From Brasilonema angustatum HA4187-MV1 (GTDB taxonomy: Bacteria; Cyanobacteriota; Cyanobacteriia; Cyanobacteriales; Nostocaceae), in assembly GCA_019359695.1 (NCBI GenBank), contig JAHHGV010000004.1, forward strand, positions 162,031 through 226,030: a DNA stretch of 64,000 nucleotides. Reading direction: 5' to 3'. How positions within the stretch are numbered: the stretch's first letter is position 1; every line of letters starts with the position of its first letter. This document shows, in pieces, positions 47,401-54,165 of the stretch. Below the pieces are notes generated by a model. The model saw only the letters and a program-made list of their open reading frames with translations. It was not told the origin of the DNA and did not search any database. The position numbers were made by a program, and so were the translations under genes.

Positions 47401-47548
47401 TGCTAAAGGAGGAACTGGCTTAGGCTTAGCGATTTGCCAAAGTATTGTCCAACAACATAAGGGGAGTATTTGGGCACAGAGCAAACTGGGTGAAGGCAGC
47501 ACTTTTTATTTTACATTGCCAATACCATCAAGAGAAAATCATGACTAA
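41450..47548 (+). CDS. Trifunctional Ser/Thr kinase / AAA ATPase / sensor histidine kinase
   Basis: 2032 residues. A Hanks kinase occupies about 5-275 (HKDLNPSNIVL, IIDFGIS). A linker carrying the repeated text ATCACCAGTC precedes a large STAND-like ATPase (Walker A VTGYSGVGKSALVQ near 361; Walker B LVIFLDDLQWAD near 487). A TPR-like helical region spans about 760-1310. Then come GAF (about 1340-1515), two PAS domains (about 1525-1640 and 1680-1795), HisKA with H1813 in SVVSHELRTPLTA, and a HATPase with NLLSNAIKF, DQGRGIP and GGTGLGLAI. Proteins of this architecture are frequent in filamentous cyanobacteria, some acting in heterocyst or stress signalling; the input is unknown. It overlaps the next regulator gene by 8 bases. 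Confidence 0.93.
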   Translation: MMITIRGYQLLTQIYESVNSLVYRGIRESGNQPVILKVLKDDYPTPSELTRYKQEYEMTRNLNLDGVVKAYGLEPIERTLVIIFEDFGATSLTLLKEVGGSFCLSAIFSLLEFLKLAIKIAEILGTIHTANVIHKDLNPSNIVLNPVTGQLKIIDFGISTLITRSNPTLKNPNVLEGTLAYISPEQTGRMNRSLDYRTDFYSLGVTFYELLTGKLPFEKNDALELVHCHIAQHPIPPHQLVEGKSGTAIPKTVSDIVMKLMGKTAEERYQSAWGLKADLEKCLQQLQTTGKIEPFSLGSTDISDKFQIPQKVYGRDAEVETLLVAFERVAGGGEKENLQSPVINHQSPIQGLKSKIEMMLVTGYSGVGKSALVQEIYKPITEKRGYFLTGKFDQFKRNIPYSAIVSAFAGLIQQLLTETEVQLEQWREKLRLALGSNGQVIIDVLPEVELIVGKQPSVLELGAAESQNRFNLVFQNFIQTFCLKEHPLVIFLDDLQWADSASLKLIDLMMTDADTQYLFLIGAYRDNEVNCTHPLMMTLDRLRNIGATVNFITLAPLQSESISQLIADTLHADMPSVSQLASLIVRKTDGNPFFVNQFLKTLHADNLLTFDFERNAWQWNLAQIQATNITDNVVELMIGELKKLPESTQHILRLAACVGAEFDLKTLSIICEKSQGEIFSDLMTAVQSGLILCISELDTNLFIQNYKFLHDRVQQAAYALIDDKQKKNIHLEIGRLLLQNISVDALFDGLFDIVDHFNLGVELVTYQQERNEIAKLNLMAGQKAKVGTAYGAAVEYLNVGLKLLSADSWHKEYDLTLALYEEAAEAAYLNGDFITMEPLALVVLNNAKTVLDKVKVYDDKIQAYVSQGNLKEAINIGLQVLNLLGVILPEEPSQLDIQKGLEETASLLNGQEIEDLISLPKMTEPEKLAAMLVLSSIASASFITSPNLFLLIALSKINLSITYGNIELSAFAYGQYTVVLCGILQDYESAYKFGKLSLVLGEQLNAQKEKAKICLGFGAHSMHWKEHVKETISVLIEGYQGGVEIGDFEYAGYCACYVCEHLYFLGHELTQLEQEIAIYSKAIARIKQEASFHWTAIFRQAVLNLLGKAENPIRLFGNAYNEEQSLPLAIKVNNRIELLFFYLNKLILCYLFGDTQQAVQNGVLAKQYLEGFATMLVTGLLHFYDSLAHLSAFVEASSSEKETYLNRVNINQEKMQKWAYHAPMNYLHKFYLVEAEKARVLGQYFEAEEFYEQAIQGARENEYVQEEALAYELAAKFYLGRGRLKFAQTYMQEAHYTYTRWGATAKVKDLEKHYPQFFPKTSSHGIKPYTSNAIFSTDSKTSSELDLSSVLKASQALSSEIVLTTLLEKMMKIVLENAGAQKGYLILQSQIEPGNKNGQWVIEASGTVDNNEFKILPSIPLETVGGSSHTPMVCDAIVNYVIRTQESIVLNDAFREGNFIRTSYIVKQQPKSILCAPLLNQGKLVGILYLENNLTTEAFTPDRLEVLKLLSSQAAISIENAKLYAQVRENERRLSQFLEAIPIGIGVLDAQGRSCYANRTAVELMGKGVVPSATAEQLGEVYQLYVAQTSKQYPSDQLPIMRALSGNQAIADDIEIHQKDRIIPVESRGTPVFDEKGNIAYAITTFQDITERKQAQQILTDYNRTLEKQVAQRTAALQESEERFRHAFHDAPIGMALLGLNHRWLQINPMLGEMLGCSESELLSVNAFEFIHPEDVHQLQDCIKQVLSNENRNAQVELRYLCQGGRIAWGLTSLSLVRDSYYKSLYYVTQIQDISEQRAIEQMKNEFISVVSHELRTPLTAIRGFLGLLNTGMYDNKPEKAKRMLQQALTNSDRLVRLVNDILDLERLSSGRVQLTKEVCQAEDLMQRSVEGVQSIALGAAITLLITPTNACVWASPDSIIQMLTNLLSNAIKFSAPNSVITLSAQPQFNSVLFEVKDQGRGIPADKLETIFERFQQVDVSDSRAKGGTGLGLAICQSIVQQHKGSIWAQSKLGEGSTFYFTLPIPSRENHD

Positions 47549-47918
47549 ACGCATCCTTGTTATTGATGATGAAGAATCGCTGCAAGACCTTATCTGCACT
47601 TGCTTGGAGGATTTGGGAGGGTGGGAGACACAATCTGCCCAATCGGGTCATGAAGGACTTCTTAAAGTCCAAGGGTATGCTTTTGATGTTATTCTCCTTG
47701 ATGTATCGATGCCCGAGATGGATGGCTTCCAATTCTACACGCAACTCAGAGCCAACCCAACAACTCAAACGATTCCGGTGATTTTGCTAACCGCTAAGGT
47801 ATTACCGGACGAGCGTAGGCGTTTTGCTCAAATGGATATCGCTGGAATTATCACCAAACCCTTCGATCCAACCCTGATTTGCGAACAAGTAGCCCAACTG
47901 ATGGGTTGGAGTCAGTAG
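47541..47918 (+). CDS. Single-domain response regulator (CheY-like)
   Basis: 125 residues comprising just one receiver: ILVIDDEES, phosphoacceptor in VILLDVSMPEMDG, Thr in ILLTAKV and Lys in ITKPFDP. The ATG at 47541 overlaps the kinase stop, so translation is coupled and the kinase is its likely donor. An upstream in-frame start at 47445 would put 32 residues antiphase inside the kinase gene and is rejected. Confidence 0.93.
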   Translation: MTKRILVIDDEESLQDLICTCLEDLGGWETQSAQSGHEGLLKVQGYAFDVILLDVSMPEMDGFQFYTQLRANPTTQTIPVILLTAKVLPDERRRFAQMDIAGIITKPFDPTLICEQVAQLMGWSQ

Positions 47919-47997
47919 ATCTTGGCGTTAAATTTTATAGCAGGGAACGCTTAACGCTTAACAGGGAACTACTAAGACGAAGCTAATTCACAAGTTA

Positions 47998-48045
47998 ATA
48001 AGCGCGATACGCGCAGCGTCAAGCCTCTGGCTTATCGCCCTCTTG
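47998..48045. repeat. Dispersed palindromic repeat, copy 3 (inverted)
   Basis: AGCGCGATACGCGCAGCGTC and AAGCCTCTGGCTTATCGCC are the reverse complement of the copy at 140-186 apart from one base. It lies in the gap 47919-48453, which has no gene. Confidence 0.7.
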
Positions 48046-48220
48046 GATGGAATTTGTCGGCTGAGAATGAATCTACTATTTGAGCCAGAGTCGTTTGAGA
48101 AAAAATTTAGCATCCCTATAAGTTCCTTATTTTTTATTGATATGTTTAGCGCATAAGGTTGGGAAAAGGAAGTTTGAAAAAATCCCTAGCATTCTGACTG
48201 GAATAAAATGCAGCAACCTT

Positions 48221-48245
48221 GGTGTCCCCCCGGAGGGGGGACACC
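48221..48245. other. Perfect GC-rich hairpin
   Basis: GGTGTCCCCCC (48221-48231), loop GGA, GGGGGGACACC (48235-48245). An 11-bp stem with a three-base loop is exceptionally stable. There is no T-run; it may terminate, pause or simply be a repeat element. Confidence 0.6.
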
Positions 48246-48453
48246 GCCTCAAAGAGCTGCTATTGGATATAACTAGTTGATAAAGGCTGAAATATCCACA
48301 CAGCAGGGTTTCTAAAAAACTTTTTTGTTTACTAACTTTTGCGTATTATTTCAGACACTTAATTCTTCGTAAGTATTTGAAACAGAGGTTCGAGTGTCCA
48401 ACGCTTGTTGTTACTGCCGATTCAATCTCTTTGTTTTTTAATCACAACTTAAG

Positions 48454-49650
48454 ATGCGGTATCAAGTTGCTGGTAGCCTTCGTAGTGACGATCTTTCATA
48501 TATTGTTCGTCAGGCAGACGAACAACTTTATGCTAGCTTGAAAGCTAGCGATTTCTGTTATGTCTTAAACTCTCGCCAGATGGGTAAGTCATCTTTACTA
48601 CAGCGGACAATTTTTCGTCTGAGATCAGAAGGCTATGAATGCCTTTATTTGGACATGAACAGGTTGGCTGCCAATAATCTTACACCAGAAAAATGGTATA
48701 AAAGCGTCATTCTTAGCTTGTTCCACAGCTTAAATTTAGGGCAACAGGTCAATTTTCAAAATTGGTGGGATACGCAAGCAGGAACTTGCCCGGTAAAGAA
48801 ATTATACCAGTTCGTAGAAGAAGTGTTGTTGATACATATTCAAAGCAAATCTCCCAAAGACGGCAAAGCCGAACGCATTTTTATCTTCATTGATGAAATT
48901 GATAGTTTGTTGAGTTTGAATTTTCCTGTCAATGACTTTTTTGCTTGGATTTCTCATTGCTACAATCAGCAGGCAGACAACCCGAATTTTCAACGCTTGG
49001 GATTTGCACTATTTGGGGTAGCCAGTCCATCTGATCTAATTTCTGACAAATACCTCACACTTTTTAATATTGGTATCCCAATAGAGTTACATGACTTTCA
49101 ACTGCATGAAGTCACTCCCCTGCTTGAAAGGTTAAAGGAAGCGATTAGCCAAAGCGAAGCTGTTATGCAAGAGATTCTCTACTGGACAGGAGGACAGCCA
49201 TTTCTTACCCAAAAACTTTCTCAGTTAATAGTTCAAATTGCCTTGGAAACATCTAATAGAATAATTAATTTACCAAGACACACAGAAGCGTTATGGGTAG
49301 AACAATTGGTGAAAACGCACATTATCCAACACTGGGAAGAAAAAGATGAGCCAGAACACCTCCACACGATTCGCGATCGCCTACTTTTTAACAAACAGCG
49401 TGCAGTCCAATTGTTAAGTCTTATAGAGCGAGTGTTGCAAGCAGAGGAAAGTCAAACATCTGGTGTACCTACCGACAATAGTCCAGAACAGGCAGAACTT
49501 TTACTATCCGGATTGGTTGAAAAGCGCGACGGCTATCTTAGAATTAAAAATCCCATCTACCGCAGTGTCTTCAATTCTGAATGGGTGAGTAGACAATTAA
49601 CCCAACTCAGGTTTACCGAAAAGTTTTCCAGAAGCCTTGCTAGCCTTTGA
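48454..49650 (+). CDS. Stand-alone AAA-like domain protein
   Basis: The 398 residues match the AAA-like (AAA_35) ATPase that in cyanobacteria is usually the N-terminal half of larger WD40, CHASE2 or TPR proteins. Visible: YVLNSRQMGKSSLLQRT (Walker A-like), FIFIDEIDSLL (Walker B), LFGVASPSDLI (sensor) and the C-terminal GGQPFLTQKLSQLI region. Here no effector domain follows, so it could be a truncated or a free-standing regulatory ATPase. About 535 bases of repeat-bearing DNA precede it. Confidence 0.82.
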   Translation: MRYQVAGSLRSDDLSYIVRQADEQLYASLKASDFCYVLNSRQMGKSSLLQRTIFRLRSEGYECLYLDMNRLAANNLTPEKWYKSVILSLFHSLNLGQQVNFQNWWDTQAGTCPVKKLYQFVEEVLLIHIQSKSPKDGKAERIFIFIDEIDSLLSLNFPVNDFFAWISHCYNQQADNPNFQRLGFALFGVASPSDLISDKYLTLFNIGIPIELHDFQLHEVTPLLERLKEAISQSEAVMQEILYWTGGQPFLTQKLSQLIVQIALETSNRIINLPRHTEALWVEQLVKTHIIQHWEEKDEPEHLHTIRDRLLFNKQRAVQLLSLIERVLQAEESQTSGVPTDNSPEQAELLLSGLVEKRDGYLRIKNPIYRSVFNSEWVSRQLTQLRFTEKFSRSLASL

Positions 49651-49857
49651 TTGAACTAGGAACGATCCTTACGACTAGCTGTGACGAAACTCAAGGTTAG
49701 TGGGTTTGAAACGGTTCATAAATCATTAACTTTGATTTTAGTGTTAGCGCACGTGATCACTAACGCTAGAGGGTTCCCCCCATCAGAATCAGGTAAAGGT
49801 ATCACTTCGTATTTCGATAGCGCTGAATTAAGCGTTTGACAAACGATAAGCTTACTT

Positions 49858-50931
49858 TCAAACACCTGGAACTGTAACGTGTCGTTGCAGCACACCAGAA
49901 TTTTTGAGTTCTTCCAAGGTTACATTGTCAGTGCAAAATAAAACTGTTTCCAGTTCAGCAATAAGAACTTCAACCAACTCATCAACAGCGGCTTCTGAGT
50001 TTACAGCCGCTTCTAGAAAAGGTCTGGCTAAACCTGCGAGATCGGCTCCCAGGGCGATCGCCTTAGCTACGTCTAATCCATTACGCAGCCCTCCAGAAGC
50101 AATTAAAGGAATTGTTGGCGCGACTGCACGGATTGAGGTTATGCACTCAGCTGTTGGAAGTCCCCAGTCAGCAAAAGTTTGTCCCAGACGGCGCTGTTTG
50201 TTATCTTTTGCCCGTTCGCTTTCCACTTTTGCCCATGAGGTTCCACCCGCACCAGCTACGTCTATTGCTGTCACTCCCACATCAATTAACTTTTGTGCCA
50301 TTGCTGCTGAGATTCCATTTCCCACTTCCTTGACAACCACAGGAACGGGAAGTTTTTCGCAAAGTTCAGCAATCTTACGAAGCAGCCCCCGGAAATTTGT
50401 GTCCCCATGAGATTGTACGCACTCTTGCAGGGGGTTAAGATGCAGAATCAGCGCATCCGCTGCCAACATATCGACAAGTTGCAAACATTCGACAAGACCA
50501 CATCCATAATTCAACTGCACAGCTCCCAAATTTGCAAACAGCAGAATGTCAGGAGCGAGGTGGCGCACTGCGAAAGTCGAGGCTAGGTGGGGCATCTCTA
50601 GAGCAATTCGTTGCGAACCAATTCCCATTGCTAATCGGTAACGTTGAGCAACACTTGCAAGCCGAGTGTTGACTAGCCGCGCGAGTTCTGTCCCTCCTGT
50701 CATGGAAGAAATCAGAAGTGGTGCACCAAGATTTTTACCCAAGAAGGTTGTTTGAATATTGATATCACTGCGGTCTAATTCCGGAAGACAGCAATGAGTA
50801 AAGCGATAGCACTCAAACCCATTCGTTACCTCCCGGAATTGTACATCCTCCTCTAAGCACACACGAAGGTGATCGGCTTTGCGGTTCTCAATTTCAGTTG
50901 CAGCATCGACTGGCGGTAAAATACTGGTCAT
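49858..50931 (-). CDS. fni: Type 2 isopentenyl-diphosphate delta-isomerase
   Basis: A flavin-dependent enzyme that interconverts IPP and DMAPP for isoprenoid, carotenoid and phytol synthesis. The TIM-barrel shows [42 protein letters not shown] and the phosphate-binding [11 protein letters not shown], typical of Fni. 357 residues, normal length. Monocistronic. Confidence 0.94.
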   Translation of the reverse strand: MTSILPPVDAATEIENRKADHLRVCLEEDVQFREVTNGFECYRFTHCCLPELDRSDINIQTTFLGKNLGAPLLISSMTGGTELARLVNTRLASVAQRYRLAMGIGSQRIALEMPHLASTFAVRHLAPDILLFANLGAVQLNYGCGLVECLQLVDMLAADALILHLNPLQECVQSHGDTNFRGLLRKIAELCEKLPVPVVVKEVGNGISAAMAQKLIDVGVTAIDVAGAGGTSWAKVESERAKDNKQRRLGQTFADWGLPTAECITSIRAVAPTIPLIASGGLRNGLDVAKAIALGADLAGLARPFLEAAVNSEAAVDELVEVLIAELETVLFCTDNVTLEELKNSGVLQRHVTVPGV

Positions 50932-51025
50932 AATATTTTTTCTGGTGACGGGTTATTGGCAGCTTGGCGCAAATAGCCTCGTGAAATTTGGCGACATCAA
51001 ACGAGAGCGATGCTAAAGACTCCTA

Positions 51026-51150
51026 ATACCGTTTCACTTTAAGGTTGATACAAATAGGCAGCAGAGGAGCAGAGGAGCAGGGGAGCAGAGGAGCAGGGGA
51101 GAAAGAATTAGAGACTAATCATTTGTATCAAGGATTTCGTGAAATGGTAT
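51026..51150. mobile_element. MITE-like element, ATACCGTTTCAC family, copy 2
   Basis: It has the same ends and layout as 39090-39211, with a different GAGCAG-type tandem interior (GCAGAGGAGCAGGGGAGCAG). The rest of 50932-51382 shows no gene. Confidence 0.75.
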
Positions 51151-51382
51151 AACTTGTAAAACAGTCGCGTTCAAACGCTGTCTTGAGTGATATAGTTAAC
51201 TCTAATATCCTCCTGGAACAATTCAGCAAGAAGTTGAATGTTGATTAGGCATGCGTCTTCAATAATCTCTATAATACTGAATAAGCCAGTATTTTTCCTA
51301 ACACTTCTTTTGGATCACTAATATTTTTAATTTTGATAACTTCGGATGCTGTAAGGAGGGCAAGACCCACCTTACTTTTGAT

Positions 51383-51991
51383 TCAACCAATTGGACGATT
51401 TCCTGGATTGACAGCATGAATGCACTCACTTCCTGAGGTTGGAAATCCTCGTTTATAACAGGCTTCCTGTGGTTGACCCCATCCTAAGTGTAAAATCACT
51501 TCCAAAAAATTAGTATTTTCACATTTGGACAAACTTGTCCATTCTGTTCTTTGAGCAATTCTATCTACATCAAATTTTTCTATCTGTCGATGCTGTTTGC
51601 CATGACTAAAACTTAAGTACAAGTCCATCCCTACAGTGACTTGATTCCAAAATTCCACTATCGAACTTTTGGCTGCTTTTAATATTTTTATGTCACTGGC
51701 TAAAGCAATTAACTGAGCATCGACTTCTGGATAGCGTAACATTTTTCCTTTGATAGTCACCTCACGCCAGACAATACCAGAAACTTGATGTTCGTTTTGG
51801 TATTCGTGAATGGTGGCTTTAAAATCTTGATATGCTGTAAACTGTTGTAGCCCATCGGTTCTGATAAACTGGTCTATGACAGGATTGCCAGAGACAGTGA
51901 CTGCTAACTTCAGGCGGTTTCCCTTGAGGCAAGCTTGGCGTTCAGAACGTAAAATTTGAATTAACTGCTCGGTGGTGTAAACCTTTGACAT
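51383..51991 (-). CDS. Hypothetical protein
   Basis: A soluble 202-residue protein with no signal peptide or membrane helix and no family that I recognise. It opens with a helical TTEQLIQILRSERQACLKG, is mixed alpha/beta in the middle and ends with a Cys- and Pro-bearing tail (RGFPTSGSECIHAVNPGN). A reading frame of this length with normal codon use and a plausible ATG supports a real gene. Confidence 0.6.
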   Translation of the reverse strand: MSKVYTTEQLIQILRSERQACLKGNRLKLAVTVSGNPVIDQFIRTDGLQQFTAYQDFKATIHEYQNEHQVSGIVWREVTIKGKMLRYPEVDAQLIALASDIKILKAAKSSIVEFWNQVTVGMDLYLSFSHGKQHRQIEKFDVDRIAQRTEWTSLSKCENTNFLEVILHLGWGQPQEACYKRGFPTSGSECIHAVNPGNRPIG

Positions 51992-52186
51992 CAGAGCACA
52001 CTTTATAAGTCATTGTCATTGGTCAATAGTCATTATTTATTCACTTACTTGTTCTTGACTTCCTAACTCCTCAGTTCTCAACAATTTTTAAAGATTATTC
52101 GTATACATTATCCCTTTGAATCAATAGCTTTGCAGTATCTAATAACACGAAAAAACAAGGCAGACAAAATTTGTCTGCCCCACAAC

Positions 52187-52771
52187 TTACTTCGCTAACT
52201 CGCTGCTTAACTCATTAAATGCTCGGCGCTTCAATGGTACTGATTCGGAGCGAGGTAATAAATCAAACACTTGTCTAAATTTGTCGTCCATTTTCTCAAA
52301 GGGGACTTGACCCTTTTTATTCAAAACCACCTCACCGGATTGATTAAATACTACAACTTGGGGAACAACCCCAGAGTAGTAATAGGCTGGTTCTGTAGAG
52401 TTATAAGTTTTTCCATCTAAAATGCTATCAACATTAACTGGAATAATTTCTGCTACTCGACCGTAATATTCTTGTATCGTCGAAATAACAATCGCATATT
52501 TTTTACAATCGCTGCTGTCATCCAAATAAAATGCTAACAGCGTTGGTTTATGCTCTGCTAAAGCTTTTGCCAGAGTCACTTTAGGAGGAACCAGTGAACC
52601 ATTCCCCGCATAAACCACAAAAATATTGCCATCGTATCTGTCGTTATTAAGATCAGCAAACGCTGACTGTACATTTGTGAATAACAAGCAACTCAGCAGC
52701 ACAGATAAGGAAAACAACCGCCGCCAGTTTGGAATAAAATTCAGTAAAAAGCGCCACTTTATACAATTCAT
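52187..52771 (-). CDS. Thioredoxin-fold exported protein (photosystem I accumulation factor-like)
   Basis: A signal or anchor helix (FSLSVLLSCLLFTNVQSAFA) precedes a thioredoxin-like domain: PTLLAFYLDDSSDCKKYAIV replaces the WCxxC site with DSSDC, and the conserved cis-Pro lies in YSGVVPQVVVFNQSGEVV. It resembles cyanobacterial thylakoid proteins linked to photosystem I accumulation; this name is from memory of the family and is not certain. With a single Cys, disulphide exchange by a CxxC is not expected. The ATG at 52771 has AAGG 11 bases upstream, and the frame from 52849 is not used. Confidence 0.6.
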   Translation of the reverse strand: MNCIKWRFLLNFIPNWRRLFSLSVLLSCLLFTNVQSAFADLNNDRYDGNIFVVYAGNGSLVPPKVTLAKALAEHKPTLLAFYLDDSSDCKKYAIVISTIQEYYGRVAEIIPVNVDSILDGKTYNSTEPAYYYSGVVPQVVVFNQSGEVVLNKKGQVPFEKMDDKFRQVFDLLPRSESVPLKRRAFNELSSELAK

Positions 52772-52923
52772 TAAAAAGAACCTTTCAACGTCTATATTTT
52801 TTCTAGTTTGTGCTGAATGTAGCAAACTGGGATGGGAATAGGGGGACAAGGGAACAAGGAGATAAAGGAACAGACTACAGGGTTTAGAGTACAGGATTTA
52901 GGGAGACAATAGGGAATAAAAAT

Positions 52924-53038
52924 AAGTAGGTCGGCGTAAATAATTATCGTCGGGATCAGGCAAGGAACAAGGATAAAAAAGGTTTGAGTCTTGTTTACAT
53001 TTCTTAACACAGTTTTGTTTTATTGTGCCGACTTACTT
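52924..53038. mobile_element. MITE-like element with AAGTAGGTCGGC ends
   Basis: AAGTAGGTCGGCGTAAA (52924-52940) and the right end, read inverted AAGTAAGTCGGCACAA (53023-53038), match at 13 or so of 16 positions and bracket a 115-base non-coding stretch. Confidence 0.55.
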
Positions 53039-53076
53039 ACATCCACACGAGCAAAAGCTCTAGCTAAGAACATCGG

Positions 53077-53110
53077 GAGCCGTATGCCGCGAAAGTGCCA
53101 CGTACGGTTC
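53077..53110 (+). ncRNA. Group II intron domain V (orphan 3' remnant)
   Basis: The 34-base segment starts GAGCCGTATGCC, has a GAAA tetraloop and closes CACGTACGGTTC, the canonical domain V hairpin with its two-part stem. A further 3' segment up to about 53150 could be domain VI. There is no reverse-transcriptase/maturase frame upstream, so only the 3' end of an intron remains. Confidence 0.75.
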
Positions 53111-53261
53111 TAACTCAGAGGTACGGACGATAATACTCCCCATCGACTCAACCCAATCGCAAGGGTTTGACAAATTTACATTCTGTTACATAGTGAGGTT
53201 TATTCACACCTACCTACTTTATAAGGTAGAATATCTGATTCATAGCTAAAAAATTATAACG

Positions 53262-54074
53262 ATGCGATCGCAATGGGAATCTTTGCTGACAAACCTCGGT
53301 GAATGGCAAGGTTCATTTACCCGTATCTCGCCTCAAGGTGAAATTCTAGAAGATGTTCCCAGCATAGTTTCCTTGGAAGGGTTAAACAACAATCAAACAA
53401 TCCGCCAAACAATTCGCTTAGCGGAAAATGAAAAGACTTTAGAATACTCGTCCTTAGGACGTAGCGTGCTGTTTTTTGAAAATGGGGCGTTTTCTCAAGG
53501 TTCAACACAACTTGGTCCATTTTCCGAATTTGGCGCAGAACTGGGTTTCATTTGGGAAAATTGCCGCTTACGTCTGGTTCAGTTATTTGACAAAAACCTC
53601 CAGCTAGATCAATTTACTCTCATTCGAGAACATCTGGCTGGAACTCAACCAGTCAAACGTCCACCTTTAAAAGTAGATGACCTTTTGGGAGAATGGCAGG
53701 GTGAAGCAGTGACAATATATCCAGATTGGCGTTCACCCCAAAGTTACCCCACCAAAATGCAACTACAACTTGATGGTGCTGGGCGATTAACGCAAAGCTT
53801 AACTTTTGGCGAACGCACAATCACTTCAACAGCCACTGTTAAAGACTCTATCATCCACTTCAATCAAGATCCTCAAAAGCAGATACAAGTCCTACTTCTA
53901 CCTGATGGTGCTTCTGCAACCTCTTTACTCAAGTTGCAATTACGTCAACCACTTTTTCTTGAAGTCGGTTGGCTGATCCAACCAGACTTACGTCAACGGA
54001 TGATTCGCAGCTACGACGACAAAGGCGAATGGGTTACGCTGACTTTGGTAACAGAACGTCGAGTCAACAACTAG
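53262..54074 (+). CDS. DUF3598 family protein
   Basis: A 270-residue soluble protein made of two lipocalin-like halves: LGEWQGSFTRISPQG (about 12-26) and LLGEWQGEAVTIYPDW (about 143-158) mark the repeated start. The family is common in cyanobacteria; some relatives are phycobilin-lyase-like calycins, but most have no known role. The start codon is joined to a HIP1-like GCGATCGC (ATGCGATCGC). Confidence 0.78.
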   Translation: MRSQWESLLTNLGEWQGSFTRISPQGEILEDVPSIVSLEGLNNNQTIRQTIRLAENEKTLEYSSLGRSVLFFENGAFSQGSTQLGPFSEFGAELGFIWENCRLRLVQLFDKNLQLDQFTLIREHLAGTQPVKRPPLKVDDLLGEWQGEAVTIYPDWRSPQSYPTKMQLQLDGAGRLTQSLTFGERTITSTATVKDSIIHFNQDPQKQIQVLLLPDGASATSLLKLQLRQPLFLEVGWLIQPDLRQRMIRSYDDKGEWVTLTLVTERRVNN

Positions 54075-54102
54075 GGGTATAGGGGTATAGGGGTATAGGG
54101 GT
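54073..54102. repeat. Tandem AGGGGTAT microsatellite
   Basis: The 8-mer AGGGGTAT is repeated three times and then decays (AGGGGTGT). It lies just after the DUF3598 stop and is likely to vary in length. Confidence 0.8.
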
Positions 54103-54165
54103 GTAAAGGTATAAGAAAATAAATGTATTTCCCCTCACACCCTTAGTTTCGGTCAAGTCTTTTGT

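Noticed and set aside
47445-47540. Longer N-terminus of the CheY-like regulator
   Set aside because: Would read the kinase C-terminus out of frame; receiver homology starts at the ATG at 47541.
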